DNA of 64,000 bases, taken from NCBI GenBank assembly GCA_031308135.1, contig JAHLJT010009419.1:67098223-67162222 (forward strand). The letters are read 5' to 3'. Positions 11,100-21,219 of this stretch are shown piece after piece. The stretch is from Acheta domesticus. Its lineage: Eukaryota > Arthropoda > Insecta > Orthoptera > Gryllidae. Numbering within the stretch: the stretch's first letter is position 1; each line of letters begins with the position of its first letter. A model generated the notes under the pieces. The model saw only the letters and a program-made list of their open reading frames with translations. It was not told the DNA's origin and ran no database searches. A program made the translations under genes and the position numbers.

Positions 11100-12260
11100 G
11101 AAGGTACGCCGGTTGATGTGGCCCAGAACTCGTTGATGTCCATAGTGGACCCTGGAAGGAAAGAATCTTTTTTATTTGTTCAGTTGTGTAGCATTTCTCT
11201 GACGGCGACCAACTGTACTAACGTAAACTGAATGGCGTCAATATATTTAGGGTGAAATAAGCAGGTCTCACTGAGAATATAAATCACACGCGCAATATGA
11301 GAATAAGCGGAATAGCGTAATGATATATGTGAACATCAGAGAAACTGAATATTAATAATATATCAACAAATTCAGATCAAGTTAATATTATGCCTGACAC
11401 CTTAAAACTTTTACATGCACTACACCGCGATAATGAGTCAGAAGAGCACTTCTGACGCCCATCGTAGAACCATTCGTTGGCTAATATCACACCCATTTTT
11501 TTTAAAGATATTAAGAAATAACTTAAATTTTCTTCAGCCATATTTTGTTCATATAACTTTTCCAAATATATGTGCATTCGTAGAAAATCAAATAACGTTT
11601 CTGACACCTTCGCAACGCTAGTATTTTATCAGGAGGATTGAAAGTTGGTGTGGCCCGGAACTCTCTTCATAACCATAGTGGATTCTAGAACGAAAGAATC
11701 GGTTCTAATTGTTTACCATTACTTTGAAGAAGTGTAATAACGTAAAAATATTAGCGTCAATAGATTTATATTAACATAAGCAGACGCTTGCTGAGAATTT
11801 AGTCGCGCAATGTTATACTATGTGGAATAACTTAATGAAATGTGTGAACAAATGCATATACACTGTTTTATACCTGACACCTCAAAACCATTTACATGCA
11901 CCACATCAACGCGACAATGAATCAGAAGTACACATTTGACACTACCAGAATTATTTGTTGGCTTCTTATCACACACTAGTTTTAAAACATATTAATGAAT
12001 TATGTAAAATTTCTGAAACTAAATTTTGTACACTTAACTGTTTCAAATGTATGTACAAACGAAAATGTACTAAATATGAATACTGACTCCTCTGCACCTC
12101 TTTACATGCGCCATAACAACGCAATATTGAATCAGAGAAGCGTTTTGTTCCTATTCCCCACAGTGTACTCAAATTTTGTTCGTATTTCTATGGTGTGCTT
12201 ACATCCAGAAATACATAAGTTCAATGTATACGAATATGTACTAGTGTCAATATTAAGCAG
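11100..12260. repeat. Decayed tandem array, about 2.5 units
   Basis: Two long diverged units (about 11110 and 11640 onward) share GTGGCCC(A/G)GAACTC, CCATAGTGGA, GAAAGAATC, CCTGACACC and TTACATGCAC, then CGCGA(T/C)AATGA(G/A)TCAGAAG. A third, partial unit near 12095-12260 again has TTACATGCGCC and AATCAGAGAAGCG. Small ORFs in both strands here are shadows of the repeat. No gene is recognised. Confidence 0.7.
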
Positions 12261-12288
12261 CTAAAGTGTACTTTAATAATGATTAACT

Positions 12289-12350
12289 TCGTTTTTACTT
12301 TTTCGTATACGTACGTATATACAAATTAATATACGTATTAAAGAACAGAG
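12289..12350 (+). repeat. 5'-end fragment of the modular repeat
   Basis: TTTTTACTTTTTCGTATACG continues into TACGTATATAC and ATATACGTATTAAAG. It resembles 1430-1485, where the palindrome CGTATACGTACGTATAC precedes copy A. Confidence 0.55.
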
Positions 12351-13527
12351 GGAAGCGTCTTTTTCCACCCTCGTTGAATGGTACTAACCGCATACTTCTG
12401 CGCTCACCAATGGGCTTCTCATTTGCTCTCACATGTGACGTCAGTCGTAACTGCTCGAGACTTGGCCCTCTATCTTTCCTACAGGCTTCACTCTTGTCGC
12501 TGAGAAAGATGGGCTCTCTGGAGATGAATTCGACCCAGGAAAGATCCAGAACACACGCTCCTCTCTTGGGTGAAAATATTTCTATTCGTTGGAGATAATA
12601 CCAGTAGCCCTCTCGTACTCGTAATCGCATCTGGCATCTGCTTATCGAGAGGAAAATATTCTATAACATAATCTTTCATATATATTTTAAGTTACCCGCC
12701 TGTTTCCTCCTGGACATTAAGTTCATCAATCAAGGCGATAGTCCTTTAAGATGTTATGCTGGAACACATGATCCTATCTTGCTTACACATGAAGCATGTC
12801 ATAATTTCTGTGAACCTTTATATGGTACGAGTGAAAGGTTCTTCATCTAGGGTGATGCTAGATCTTCAAGCAAATACCCATTGTTTTGGAACAGATATTA
12901 GTTCCTTAAATGACATTTTATGCTACTTGTTTGATAACTTGTTCACTTGCATTGGTAATTCCTGAAAAATGCATTGAAGCAGAGTTTGAAAGGGCAGACG
13001 AGCACATTTTGCTTGTGGCTTCATGGAGTAAAATTTATCTACTCTCGTCAAATGCACGTAGAAGCTCTTCCTTTTCTACTGCAATAAGAACGGCATTTTC
13101 TGGCAGAGATGACTTCTGTTTGAGAAGCAGCTGTCTCTTCTTAATGACCTGCTCCGGCATTGAGTGAGTCGCATCATTTCGATGGTGGATTCTGCTTTCT
13201 ACACTGCCCAAATGCTTACTGAACTTAATTTAAAAAGCACACCATGTGACTTGGTTGTTAGTGCTCACCCACTGATAAAATCTATCAATGTCAGAGTTTG
13301 TTATTAATATCATAATTAAGAAAATCTATCATTAATTTTAGAATTAAAGATTAAAACTCTTTAATAAATATCACTAACTCAAATTATAGGACTAAACATC
13401 ACTTATTATCAGCAAAAACCTTCATAAATTACACCCAAAACATAATTTACGAAAAAGAAAATTTGAACTTGTCTAAACAAGAAAACAAACAAAAAATACC
13501 GAGGTAAATATTCGGTTGGAGGTTAAA
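12351..13527. other. Unassigned; GC-richer start, possible unrecognised relic
   Basis: 12351-12620 is more GC-rich than its surroundings and includes the octamer TGACGTCA (12436). At 12750-13170 the minus strand has a short sensible stretch (PEQVIKKRQLLLKQ, then AVEKEELLRAFDESR) followed by stops, which suggests a dead coding sequence that I cannot name. Confidence 0.35.
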
Positions 13528-13640
13528 ATGTCCAATCCAAAATGTCCATGCACAGAAATATCCAAACTACAAACATTTCCATTGTAATAAATGTCCAGAG
13601 TAAAAATGTCCAATTTATTAAATGTCCAAAAAATTTATTA
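13528..13640 (+). repeat. AATGTCCA-rich terminal-like repeat
   Basis: The octamer AATGTCCA or AATGTCC recurs about five times in 110 bp, with two one-base variants, at irregular spacing. It lies ~50 bp beyond the C-terminal end of the Mutator-like transposase relic, so it is plausibly the subterminal binding-site region of that element. Confidence 0.55.
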
Positions 13641-13689
13641 CAAAATGATTCAAATAACAAAATGTGCACCTTATTTATTTTCTTTCTTT

Positions 13690-14550
13690 CTTCTCGTTGT
13701 AATTAAAGTTTTAAATTGTACGCTATTCTCCGCAGATAGCGTTTAATATTTCTTGTCTTCTTATGTACGTTCTTATATACGCTGTAGTTTTGCACATTTT
13801 CTACTCTTCTTTGGTTGGTAATATTTTTTTTAATTTTTGGAGGCTTAATGTGTACATGGCCTGCTTGCATTTGAACGACAATACCTTCGTTTCATGTTGG
13901 TCGTTTCTTATGTGCTGAAGAAATCTCCAGATATATGATGAGCAGCTACCATCTTTTGATAAGTGTTGTAAAAAGCTTCGACGGTGTTATTATCCTCTGG
14001 TGTCCGTGCAGTGTAGGCAGGTACAGATTCCAGATTGCTGTTGGATATCTTGCGAGAATGGCTCTTCTATGTCCTTGCGCATGTCTACCTCTCACATATG
14101 TAATTTGTATATAATCGTCTTGTTCAACTAAGTCTTCTTTAGTGTGTCAACATATCAAATGTATCTTCCAAATCTTCTGATGGTCTAAATGGGAGAGCCA
14201 TTACTTCTTGGATCGGTTGTGTGTAACGCGGTTCTTCAATATTGATGTATAATTCACGTAAATCAAAGTTATTGACGTATCTTTATATTTACTGCGTGAA
14301 ATGGTACAGACAACCTTTAATACTTGAATTGGGAAAATGCTACATTTATGTTTGCAATTTCGAAATCTATGACAATGGTTGGAGGTTCTAGCTCTAGTCC
14401 TTGTCTTCTCACTAGCTCTTTTAATTGGCTGTACATGGCTGAGAAGGTCCTTGAGATATGTTGAACAGCAAGGAAATAACTAAAGGAAAAGTAAAATTAT
14501 TTATCATTCCACGTATAGTGAAAAAGCGAAGGAATTTATTTGAAACTGTT
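13690..14550 (-). pseudogene. Mutator-like (MULE) transposase relic
   Basis: Reading the minus strand from 14550, a series of frames gives TFPLVISLLFN, then the conserved core YSQLKELVRRQG and TIVIDFEIANINVAF (catalytic second Asp in VIDFE, near 14390). These are followed by MALPFRPSEDLEDTFD, YIQITYVRGRHAQGHRRA, ARYPTAIWNLYLPTLHG, TPEDNNTVEAF and finally KRYLRRIAYNLKL near 13700. The order and motifs match the C-terminal two thirds of MULE transposases, whose usual tail is TNNxVEGW followed by YLRGIAHNL. Several frameshifts and stops make it inactive. The N-terminus (zinc finger and first Asp) is missing, cut off where the I-like LINE begins. The recognition is by eye but the motif order is distinctive. 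Confidence 0.75.
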
Positions 14551-14599
14551 TTAAATGTGTCATCAGAAAATAGTAATCCCCTTGAGCATAAGCACCCTA

Positions 14600-15830
14600 T
14601 TTAAGTCCAGTTCGTCACAGGCAGCGGTCGAGTCAACACCATGCTGCACGCAGTGACTATTCGTACTACGTGGAGAGCGTGTGACTTTAGTCAGAGTGTT
14701 GCTAGTAGACAGTTTATTGAACAGCAAATACTGCAAGTATAAAACCGTTTTATTCCCCCCCCCTAAAGGGGAATAAGAAGAAGTGAAATGACCTCCAACG
14801 AAGCAGTGGCTGAATGGAAGGCCTCTGACTACAGGAGCCAACCCGCCTCAGGTCAACCCTCAAGTCGCATAAACTGGAGCAAAATTGTACAAAATTCTAT
14901 GTATCCAGACAAAGAACAAGGTTTGATAATTGATGTGAAAGACTATACATCACTCGAAAGGTATGTAGAAGCCTTAGCTACTATTGTTTCACCACGAAAC
15001 ATAATATATGTGTCCAAGATCTCGAACAGCAGAATGTGCATCTTTCTCAGCAGTAAGCAGTTGATGAAATAACAGACAAATATATATTAATAGAGATGGC
15101 GGTGAACAAAATATGCGACCACTTGTTAGTAAGCAGAGGCGAGTAGTACTATCAAATATTTATCCAATGATTTCCAATGCAGTAATTGAAGAAGAACTTG
15201 ATAAATTGAATGTAGTGAGTTCACAAGTGTCATTCCTTCAAGCGGGTTTCGGAAAAGAAGAATTCACACATATTTTAAGCTTTCGTAGGCAAATGTATGT
15301 GCCGGAAGACTCACTAAACAAAATACCTGATTCTATAGCAGTTGAGTATAAAGGAGAGAGAAATTGGATTTATATATCTTATGGCAACTATTAAATGTTA
15401 TGAATGCAAGGAAGAAGGTCATGTAGCAAGAAACTGTAAAAACGTAGGCAATATTGAAACTTTAAACCCCCAACTGTAGCTTAAATTTATTTCAAGAAAA
15501 ATCATGAATTATATTACAAACGCCAGGAAACAATTCCAAGTATTAAAAAATTATAAATTACAACACTGCCTTACCGGCTCAGTCGTTGGGTTAGGTTCAA
15601 TGACAATTCGCATGCATTTGCCAAGTTGTCACCGGATCTTCCCTCTGTACGGAGAAGCACGAAATCTGAAAGTTTTTTGTTCTAATTTTTGCACTAATAA
15701 CGTGCTAGATTCCACAATAACCTCTTAGTTTATTTGGAAAAAGAACATCAACTTTTATTCAAATTTGACTCAATAAATTTAAACTTTTCTATCGAAAAAC
15801 TTTTGGTCATTACCTCTAAGTCGGTTATGT
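14600..15830 (+). pseudogene. I-like LINE: 5' UTR and ORF1 (gag-like) N-terminal part
   Basis: About 14600-14787 is a 5' UTR. ORF1 starts at 14788 (TSNEAVAEWKASDYR) and encodes the RNA-binding protein that LINEs of this group use to form RNPs. Frames then shift: 14788-15072 includes EQGLIIDVKDYTS and ISNSRMCIFLSS; 15113-15394 includes RRVVLSNIYPM and ILSFRRQMYVPE; from 15381 a third frame has the CCHC zinc knuckle CYECKEEGHVARNC. Further in-frame scraps (LLVYLEKEHQLLFKF) reach about 15830. The arrangement matches ORF1 of I-like LINEs common in insects. At least two frameshifts and several stops break it. ORF1 resumes at 16445 and ORF2 at 21365, so the element has been split by later insertions. 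Confidence 0.75.
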
Positions 15831-16440
15831 AACGGTCGTCAGAACAATACCCCCGAGCTCTCTTGTAAGTCGTCGGATGGCGCCCCGAAGAACCAACCTG
15901 GAACTTTCACGGCGTCTTCCGATCTTCGTTCGGCTGGGCCGGGCCCCGATGTCGTCTGCTCTGTTCTTCAATGTTCCTCATAGCACCTGTGTCTGACTAG
16001 CGTCTGCAGCTAATCTGTCATCTACAGTTCCTTTTCTCTGTCTGCATCACGGATGGACGGCTATTCACGAACTCAACGTGTCGGGAAAATGTCTGCTGTC
16101 TAATGTTCAATGCCAAGTCTATCCACAAATTAATTGCTCCGCCACGGCACTGCGGAAATATTTTATAGTCGCAATCCTGATTATTTCTCTAATAAAGTTT
16201 TTCAATTAATCACAAATTGTTGAAACAAATTAATTTAAATAACACGTCAACAAATTAACTGCCTGACTGATATTACGTTTTGCCACTACGGTACAGCGTC
16301 AATACAAAAAAATCAAAATCAATTACGGCATCCATTGGCAGCCTATGAATTGTTCACCAACGATAATAACAACTCCTCGGCAACCGTGTATGCAAATATG
16401 TACAGAGGTTTCCCGGCGTTTACCGTCGACTGTTTGCGCC
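15830..16440. other. Unidentified insertion splitting LINE ORF1
   Basis: This ~610 bp block separates two parts of LINE ORF1 and is richer in GC at its start (GGGCCGGGCCCCGATG near 15935). It contains a TAATAAAG polyadenylation-like site (about 16189), and its right edge reads TTTGCGCCACCATGTTGTG, whose complement has a TGG-type primer-site look. It may be a solo or partial LTR, but terminal repeats or a target duplication could not be fixed by eye. Confidence 0.4.
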
Positions 16441-16444
16441 ACCA

Positions 16445-16850
16445 TGTTGTGTATATCACAATATTAATTCCAATATTAATGTAGATTTAGTAGAAGAAAC
16501 AAACGTTATCGTTGTGTTCTCAACGTTAATTCTACTTTTGATGAAGACTTTCTCCCAATTGAGACTGAAAAGACAACTAAAAGAACGCTGTCTCAGATTA
16601 CAAGTATATCTAGCAATAAAACGCCCTTGAATAGTTTGAAAAAAACACATGGGTTTACTAAACATGCCAAAAAGAAGAAAAAGATCAACAGAGAAAACAA
16701 CTCTGAAAATAAAGCTGAGAAAAATAATATTAGTGAACAGTTAGCTCCAGTTAAAGAAAAATAGAGGAAACAACTCAAAGATTTTTGGAAGAAACGTGCG
16801 TAACTAGTAAAGCACTACAAACATCTCTTAACTATACTAAGAAAACTGAT
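16445..16850 (+). pseudogene. I-like LINE: ORF1 C-terminal part
   Basis: A lysine-rich tail typical of LINE ORF1 follows the insertion: NSTFDEDFLPIETEKTTKR, then FTKHAKKKKKINREN and a stop after APVKEK. It is cut at 16851 by the target site of the Ty3/gypsy element, and the last ~35 codons of ORF1 reappear at about 21260-21365 (LKDPVASDSSRASSENE). Assignment rests on position, strand and composition rather than on conserved motifs. Confidence 0.55.
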
Positions 16851-16855
16851 AAATG

Positions 16856-17008
16856 TATTATATATTTCAGTTAATTAAGACACAACTTCATTTGAAGGTT
16901 TTGATAAATTTGACTATTTATTACTCCACTAGGCAACAACAACATTCCTTTGTTATCCCCCATTGGTAACAGGAACTCTTTGAGCTTGGAACATTTACAT
17001 ACATAACA
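16856..17008 (-). repeat. 3' LTR of the gypsy element
   Basis: In element orientation it begins TGTTATGTATGTAAATG and ends GAAATATATAATA. It is identical to the copy at 21063-21214 over 152 bp. Confidence 0.9.
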
Positions 17009-17029
17009 TTTCCTCCCTTTTCTAGCTTA

Positions 17030-20000
17030 AAACATAATCTTTTAAATATGTTGGTTTTCTAATCGTGTCTCTCGGTCTCAAAACCGGAGTCATGACTTCA
17101 GCCGCACGAGGACTCTCCGATGAAGTACTTGAAGAAGGCGGAGCAGCCCCTGCATCAGAAACATACATAAGTCGAGTCACGAGCAATATTTTGAGACACA
17201 TAAGTCGAATCACGAGCAATATTTTGACTCTCCCTTTCTTTCTCCAGATATCTTCTTCTTAAGTGGTCCACATGCCTTTTAACAATTGTTCCGTTCTGTA
17301 ATTTAATATTATAAGAAACAGGTCCTACAATCTCGTAAATTATACCCCTTCTATCCATTATGGTTCCGACGAGTTAAAATTTTTTAAATAAACTAAATCG
17401 GATAGTTCAAATGTTCTTAGTTTCTGAATCGGATTTTTTATTATTTCTTCTTTTTCTCTCCAAGCATATGGATGCATTTTATCAAACACAGATCGTAATT
17501 TTCTTCCCATTAGAAGTTCAGCCGGTGATTTTCCAGTTCCCGCGTGTATTGTAGTATGCTGTCTAAAAAGCATTCTTTGTAACTGAAATTCAGTATTACC
17601 ATCTTCTAGTTTTGCTAAAATTTTCTTGAAGGTTTGTACCATGCGTTCCGCTTGGCCATTACTAGATGGATGATAAGGAGATATTGTAGAGAATTTGATT
17701 AAATTTCTATTGTAGAATTCACGGAGTTCTTTTGATGTAAATGCACGACCGTTATCTGATTTTACTAGATCTGGGATTCCCATTCTAGCAAAAATTCTTC
17801 TTAAAGTTTTGATGACTTCATTGGATGTCATAGCTTTCATTAATTCAACTTCCAACCATTTTGACATTGCATCAACCACTATCAAAAACGTTTTACCTTT
17901 AAATGGCTCTGCAAAATCAACATGTAAAGTTGACCATGGATTCTGAGATTTTTTAAACGTCTGGTTAGGAGCTTTCGGAGGACTATTAGCATTCATTTGA
18001 CATTTGCTGCAATGATTTACACAGTCTTCTATCTTTATCAATGTTTGGCCACCAAACATAACTTCGGGCACACGATTTCATTGCCACTATTCCCGGATGG
18101 TTGGCATGTAATAAACTCAAAAATGTTTTTCGCGTCACTTCAGGTGCTATTACACGATTTCCCCACAATAGACAATCCTTATGAACAGAAATTTCTGTTT
18201 TCTTTTGCTGGTATGGTTTGAATTCTTCAGAAAGTTCAGTGTTTGGCCATTGATGCCACGTCCAGTATCGTACCTTCGATAAAATTACGTCTTTGGATGT
18301 TTCTTTACAAATTTCTTCTACTGAGAGAGGTCTGTTGTTAGATTCCAGAAAAAGAATATCCCCAGGAGGTACTTTCTCATCTTTATTATCCGATAAAGGT
18401 AATCGGCTAAGACAGTCAGCATTTGAATTTTCTTTTCCTTTCTTATAATATCATTTATAATTATAAGCACTTAAAGTCAAACACCAACGCAACATTCTCG
18501 GTGACAATATTGTCGTGATTGGCTTTTTATGACTTAATAATCCTAATAGAGGGCGATGATCTGTAGTAATGTAAAATTTTCTTCCTGCTACATACTGGTG
18601 AAAATGTTTAACTCCTTCCACGATAGCAAGCGCTTCTTTGTCGATCTGAGCATAACTTCTTTCACATTTACCTAATGTGCGATACCAATAAGCAATGGGT
18701 TTTTCTATATTATTTTCCTTTTGTGCTAAAACAACACCAATTCCATAAGGCGAAGCATCACAATTCAAAATCAGTTCTGTAGTTTCATCATAATGAGCCA
18801 AAACCAAATCGGAGCTCATAAGTTCTTTCAGATTATTAAATGCTGCTTCGTGTACTTTTGTCCACTGCCATGGTTTTTTATCCAACAACCGATGTAAAGG
18901 TTCTACTACATTAGACTTATTTTTTAAAAAACGATTATAATAATTTACTAGTCCTAAAAATGACTGTAATTCTTCTTTATTGTTAGGGCGAGGAGCTTCT
19001 TTTATTGCTTTCACCCTATGTTCTGAAGGTCGAACTCCTTTCTCCCCAATAATATAACCCAGAAATTTGAGTTCTTTCAATCCAATTTTACACTTTTCTT
19101 TCTTGAGAGTTAATCCTGCATCGCGAAGTTTATCTAGTACTCTTTCCAAGATGTCATTGTGCTCCTCTTGGTTTCTACCGAACACAATAATATCATCTAA
19201 ATAAACCTTTGTTCCGGAAATCGATGCTAGTAATGAATCCATAATTCTTTGAAAAGGCCCTGGCGCAATGGAAATTCCAAAAGGTAATCTTTTTACTTTA
19301 AACAATCCCTTATGAGTATTTATCGTAAGAATTTCTGACGCTTCTTTGTCGACCCTGATTTGTTGATACGCCTGTGAAAGATCTAATGTTGAAAACACAG
19401 TTGCATGTGTCAACAAAGTTAGCATTTCCGTGATGGTAGGTAGAGGGTAAAAGTTATTTTTTAATGCTGGATTGACAGTACTTCTGTAGTCTCCACATAA
19501 TCTTAACTTTCCATCACTTTTCCTTACTGTAACTAATGGTGTTGCCCACTCAGAATAATCTGTTGGTTCTAGAATTCCTTGATTAATTAATTTGTTTAAT
19601 TCATTTTCAACGGCAGGTTTCAGAGCAAACGGTACTTGTCGACTTTTCAAAAACACAGGTGATGCATTTTCATTTAATTCCAACTTTATCGGTTCACCTC
19701 TAAACATTCCAAGAGTTTCTTTGAAAACTGTAGAATATTTCTTTAACAATATGTGATATGATTCATGTTCTTGTGGTTTTTCGATACTGCATACACCCTG
19801 CACTGAAATACCTAGCTCTTTAAACCAATTGCGACCTAACAGATCACATCCACCACTGGCAGATACAATTACTTTTAAATTTTTGCAGATTGTTTTATAT
19901 TGGACTTTTATGACGGTTTCCCCCAAAATGTCAATTTTCTGTTGTGTCCAAGTTTGGAGATTCAACGAAGCTTTTTGTAATTTTATATTACTTCCTCTAA

Positions 20001-20983
20001 TTTTTTTCCATGTTTCTCTCTTGTTTATACTACATACGGCGCCAGAATCTACTTCCATTTTAACTAAAACGCCATTTAATTTTACGTTAGCGATAATTTT
20101 TTCTTGTTCCCCAACAGCATGAATGGCATATAATGTGTACAAATCACATTCTTCCTCCTCCAGTAAATTACAGTTTTTAGGTTTCCCTTTTTTCTTACTT
20201 GTGATTTGCACGTTTTGTTCCCTGTTCGCTTTCTTTTTCTCTAAACACACTTTAACTATATGTCCTTTCTTATTACAATAATTGCAAGTTACGTCTTTAA
20301 ATTTACAATTAGAACCGTCATGCAATTCACCACAATGATAACACGGATTGAATTTCCTTCTGTTTTTGTCTCCTTGTTTAGTTATATATCTGTTAATCTT
20401 AGAAATCGCATGTTCATCAGATATCCTAACATCTTCAACATTTTTACGAGCTGTCTCGGCTGCAATAGCGAGTTCTAGGGCTCTTTCAAAAGTTAAATTA
20501 TATTCAGCAAATAATTTCTTTTGCAAACCTTCATCAGCAACTCCACACACTATTCTATCTCGAAGCATATTATTCAATTCTTTAAAATTGCAAAATTTAC
20601 TTAATTTACGGAGATCTGCAACAAATTCTGCTATTGATTCATCTTTCTTTTGGACCCTTTTATTAAAATTAAATCTTTCAACTATTTCATTAGGTGTAGG
20701 GTTGAAATGGGCTTGCAGTTTTGCCGCAGTTTCAGTATAAGTGAAATCTTTAGGAGTTTGAGGCGTTAATAAGGATCGTAGAACTTCATATGCTTGTTCA
20801 CCGAACTGAGCTAAAAGAATAGCGCGTTTTTTTATTTTCATTAGTGACATTATTTGCTTCAAAAAAGAATTCAAGTCTTTCTTGGTAATTCGACCACGAT
20901 GCATTGATATCAAAAGGTCCTACGTGTCCAATTGTCGGTCCTAAAAAGCGCATTTGTGCTGCCGCATCTTCATTACCTGTCAT
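17030..20983 (-). pseudogene. Ty3/gypsy gag-pol polyprotein, frame-broken
   Basis: The product would be cleaved to capsid, protease, RT/RNase H and integrase. Gag starts at 20983 (MTGNEDAAAQMRF) and shifts frame at a run of seven A/T near 20830. The main open segment (20913-18451, 820 residues) has two zinc knuckles (residues 191-203 and 210-223), protease DSGA (289), RT motifs LDLSQAYQQ (510) and YLDD (571), the RNase H Asp in LNCDA (719) and DHRP (785). A single TGA stops it at 18448-18450; the same frame then continues with KGKENSNADCLSRLP. A further shift near 18050 splits the integrase zinc-binding region (HPGIVAMKS, CSKCQ). The integrase core keeps HVDF, KSDNG and SSNGQAERM (18071-17358). 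A chromodomain is not apparent. Key residues are present, so damage is limited to a few indels and one stop. Confidence 0.9.
17155..17225 (-). repeat. 33 bp tandem duplication in the gypsy pol tail
   Basis: The element's strand encodes SQNIARDSTYV twice in succession (11 codons), with one or two base differences between the units. It lies after the integrase domain and just before the 3' LTR. Confidence 0.85.
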
Positions 20984-21049
20984 GGTCCTTTACTTGAAAG
21001 TGACAGATGTACTTTTATCAATATTTACTTATTTCCTTATATTTTTAAT

Positions 21050-21062
21050 ATCCTCGTCGCCA
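21050..21062 (-). promoter_or_regulatory. Primer-binding site of the gypsy element
   Basis: Directly inside the 5' LTR the element's strand reads TGGCGACGAGGAT, starting with the TGG that pairs with a tRNA CCA end. The tRNA species was not determined. Confidence 0.7.
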
Positions 21063-21214
21063 ATTATATATTTCAGTTAATTAAGACACAACTTCATTTG
21101 AAGGTTTTGATAAATTTGACTATTTATTACTCCACTAGGCAACAACAACATTCCTTTGTTATCCCCCATTGGTAACAGGAACTCTTTGAGCTTGGAACAT
21201 TTACATACATAACA
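21063..21214 (-). repeat. 5' LTR of the gypsy element
   Basis: Identical in sequence to 16857-17008. It is followed inward by the primer-binding site and outward by the AAATG duplication. Confidence 0.9.
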
Positions 21215-21219
21215 AAATG

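Larger units (their letters stand above)
16851..21219 (-). mobile_element. Ty3/gypsy LTR retrotransposon with 5 bp target duplication
   Basis: The element lies on the minus strand. The direct repeat AAATG flanks it (16851-16855 and 21215-21219). The LTRs are about 152 bp and identical by eye. Total length is ~4.36 kb, on the short side for the superfamily. It carries gag, protease, reverse transcriptase, RNase H and integrase as essentially one long reading frame, now broken. It sits inside ORF1 of an I-like LINE in opposite orientation, so it arrived after that LINE. There is no envelope gene. Confidence 0.92.

Noticed and set aside
13528..13640. CRISPR-like array
   Set aside because: The repeated octamer is short and irregularly spaced and the setting is an animal genome; it is better explained as transposon subterminal motifs.
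15504..15728. 74-codon plus-strand frame
   Set aside because: It lies in decayed LINE ORF1 sequence in the wrong frame; neighbouring frames read better.
19829..20740. Plus-strand frames of 72-130 codons
   Set aside because: Shadows of the gypsy gag-pol gene on the opposite strand.
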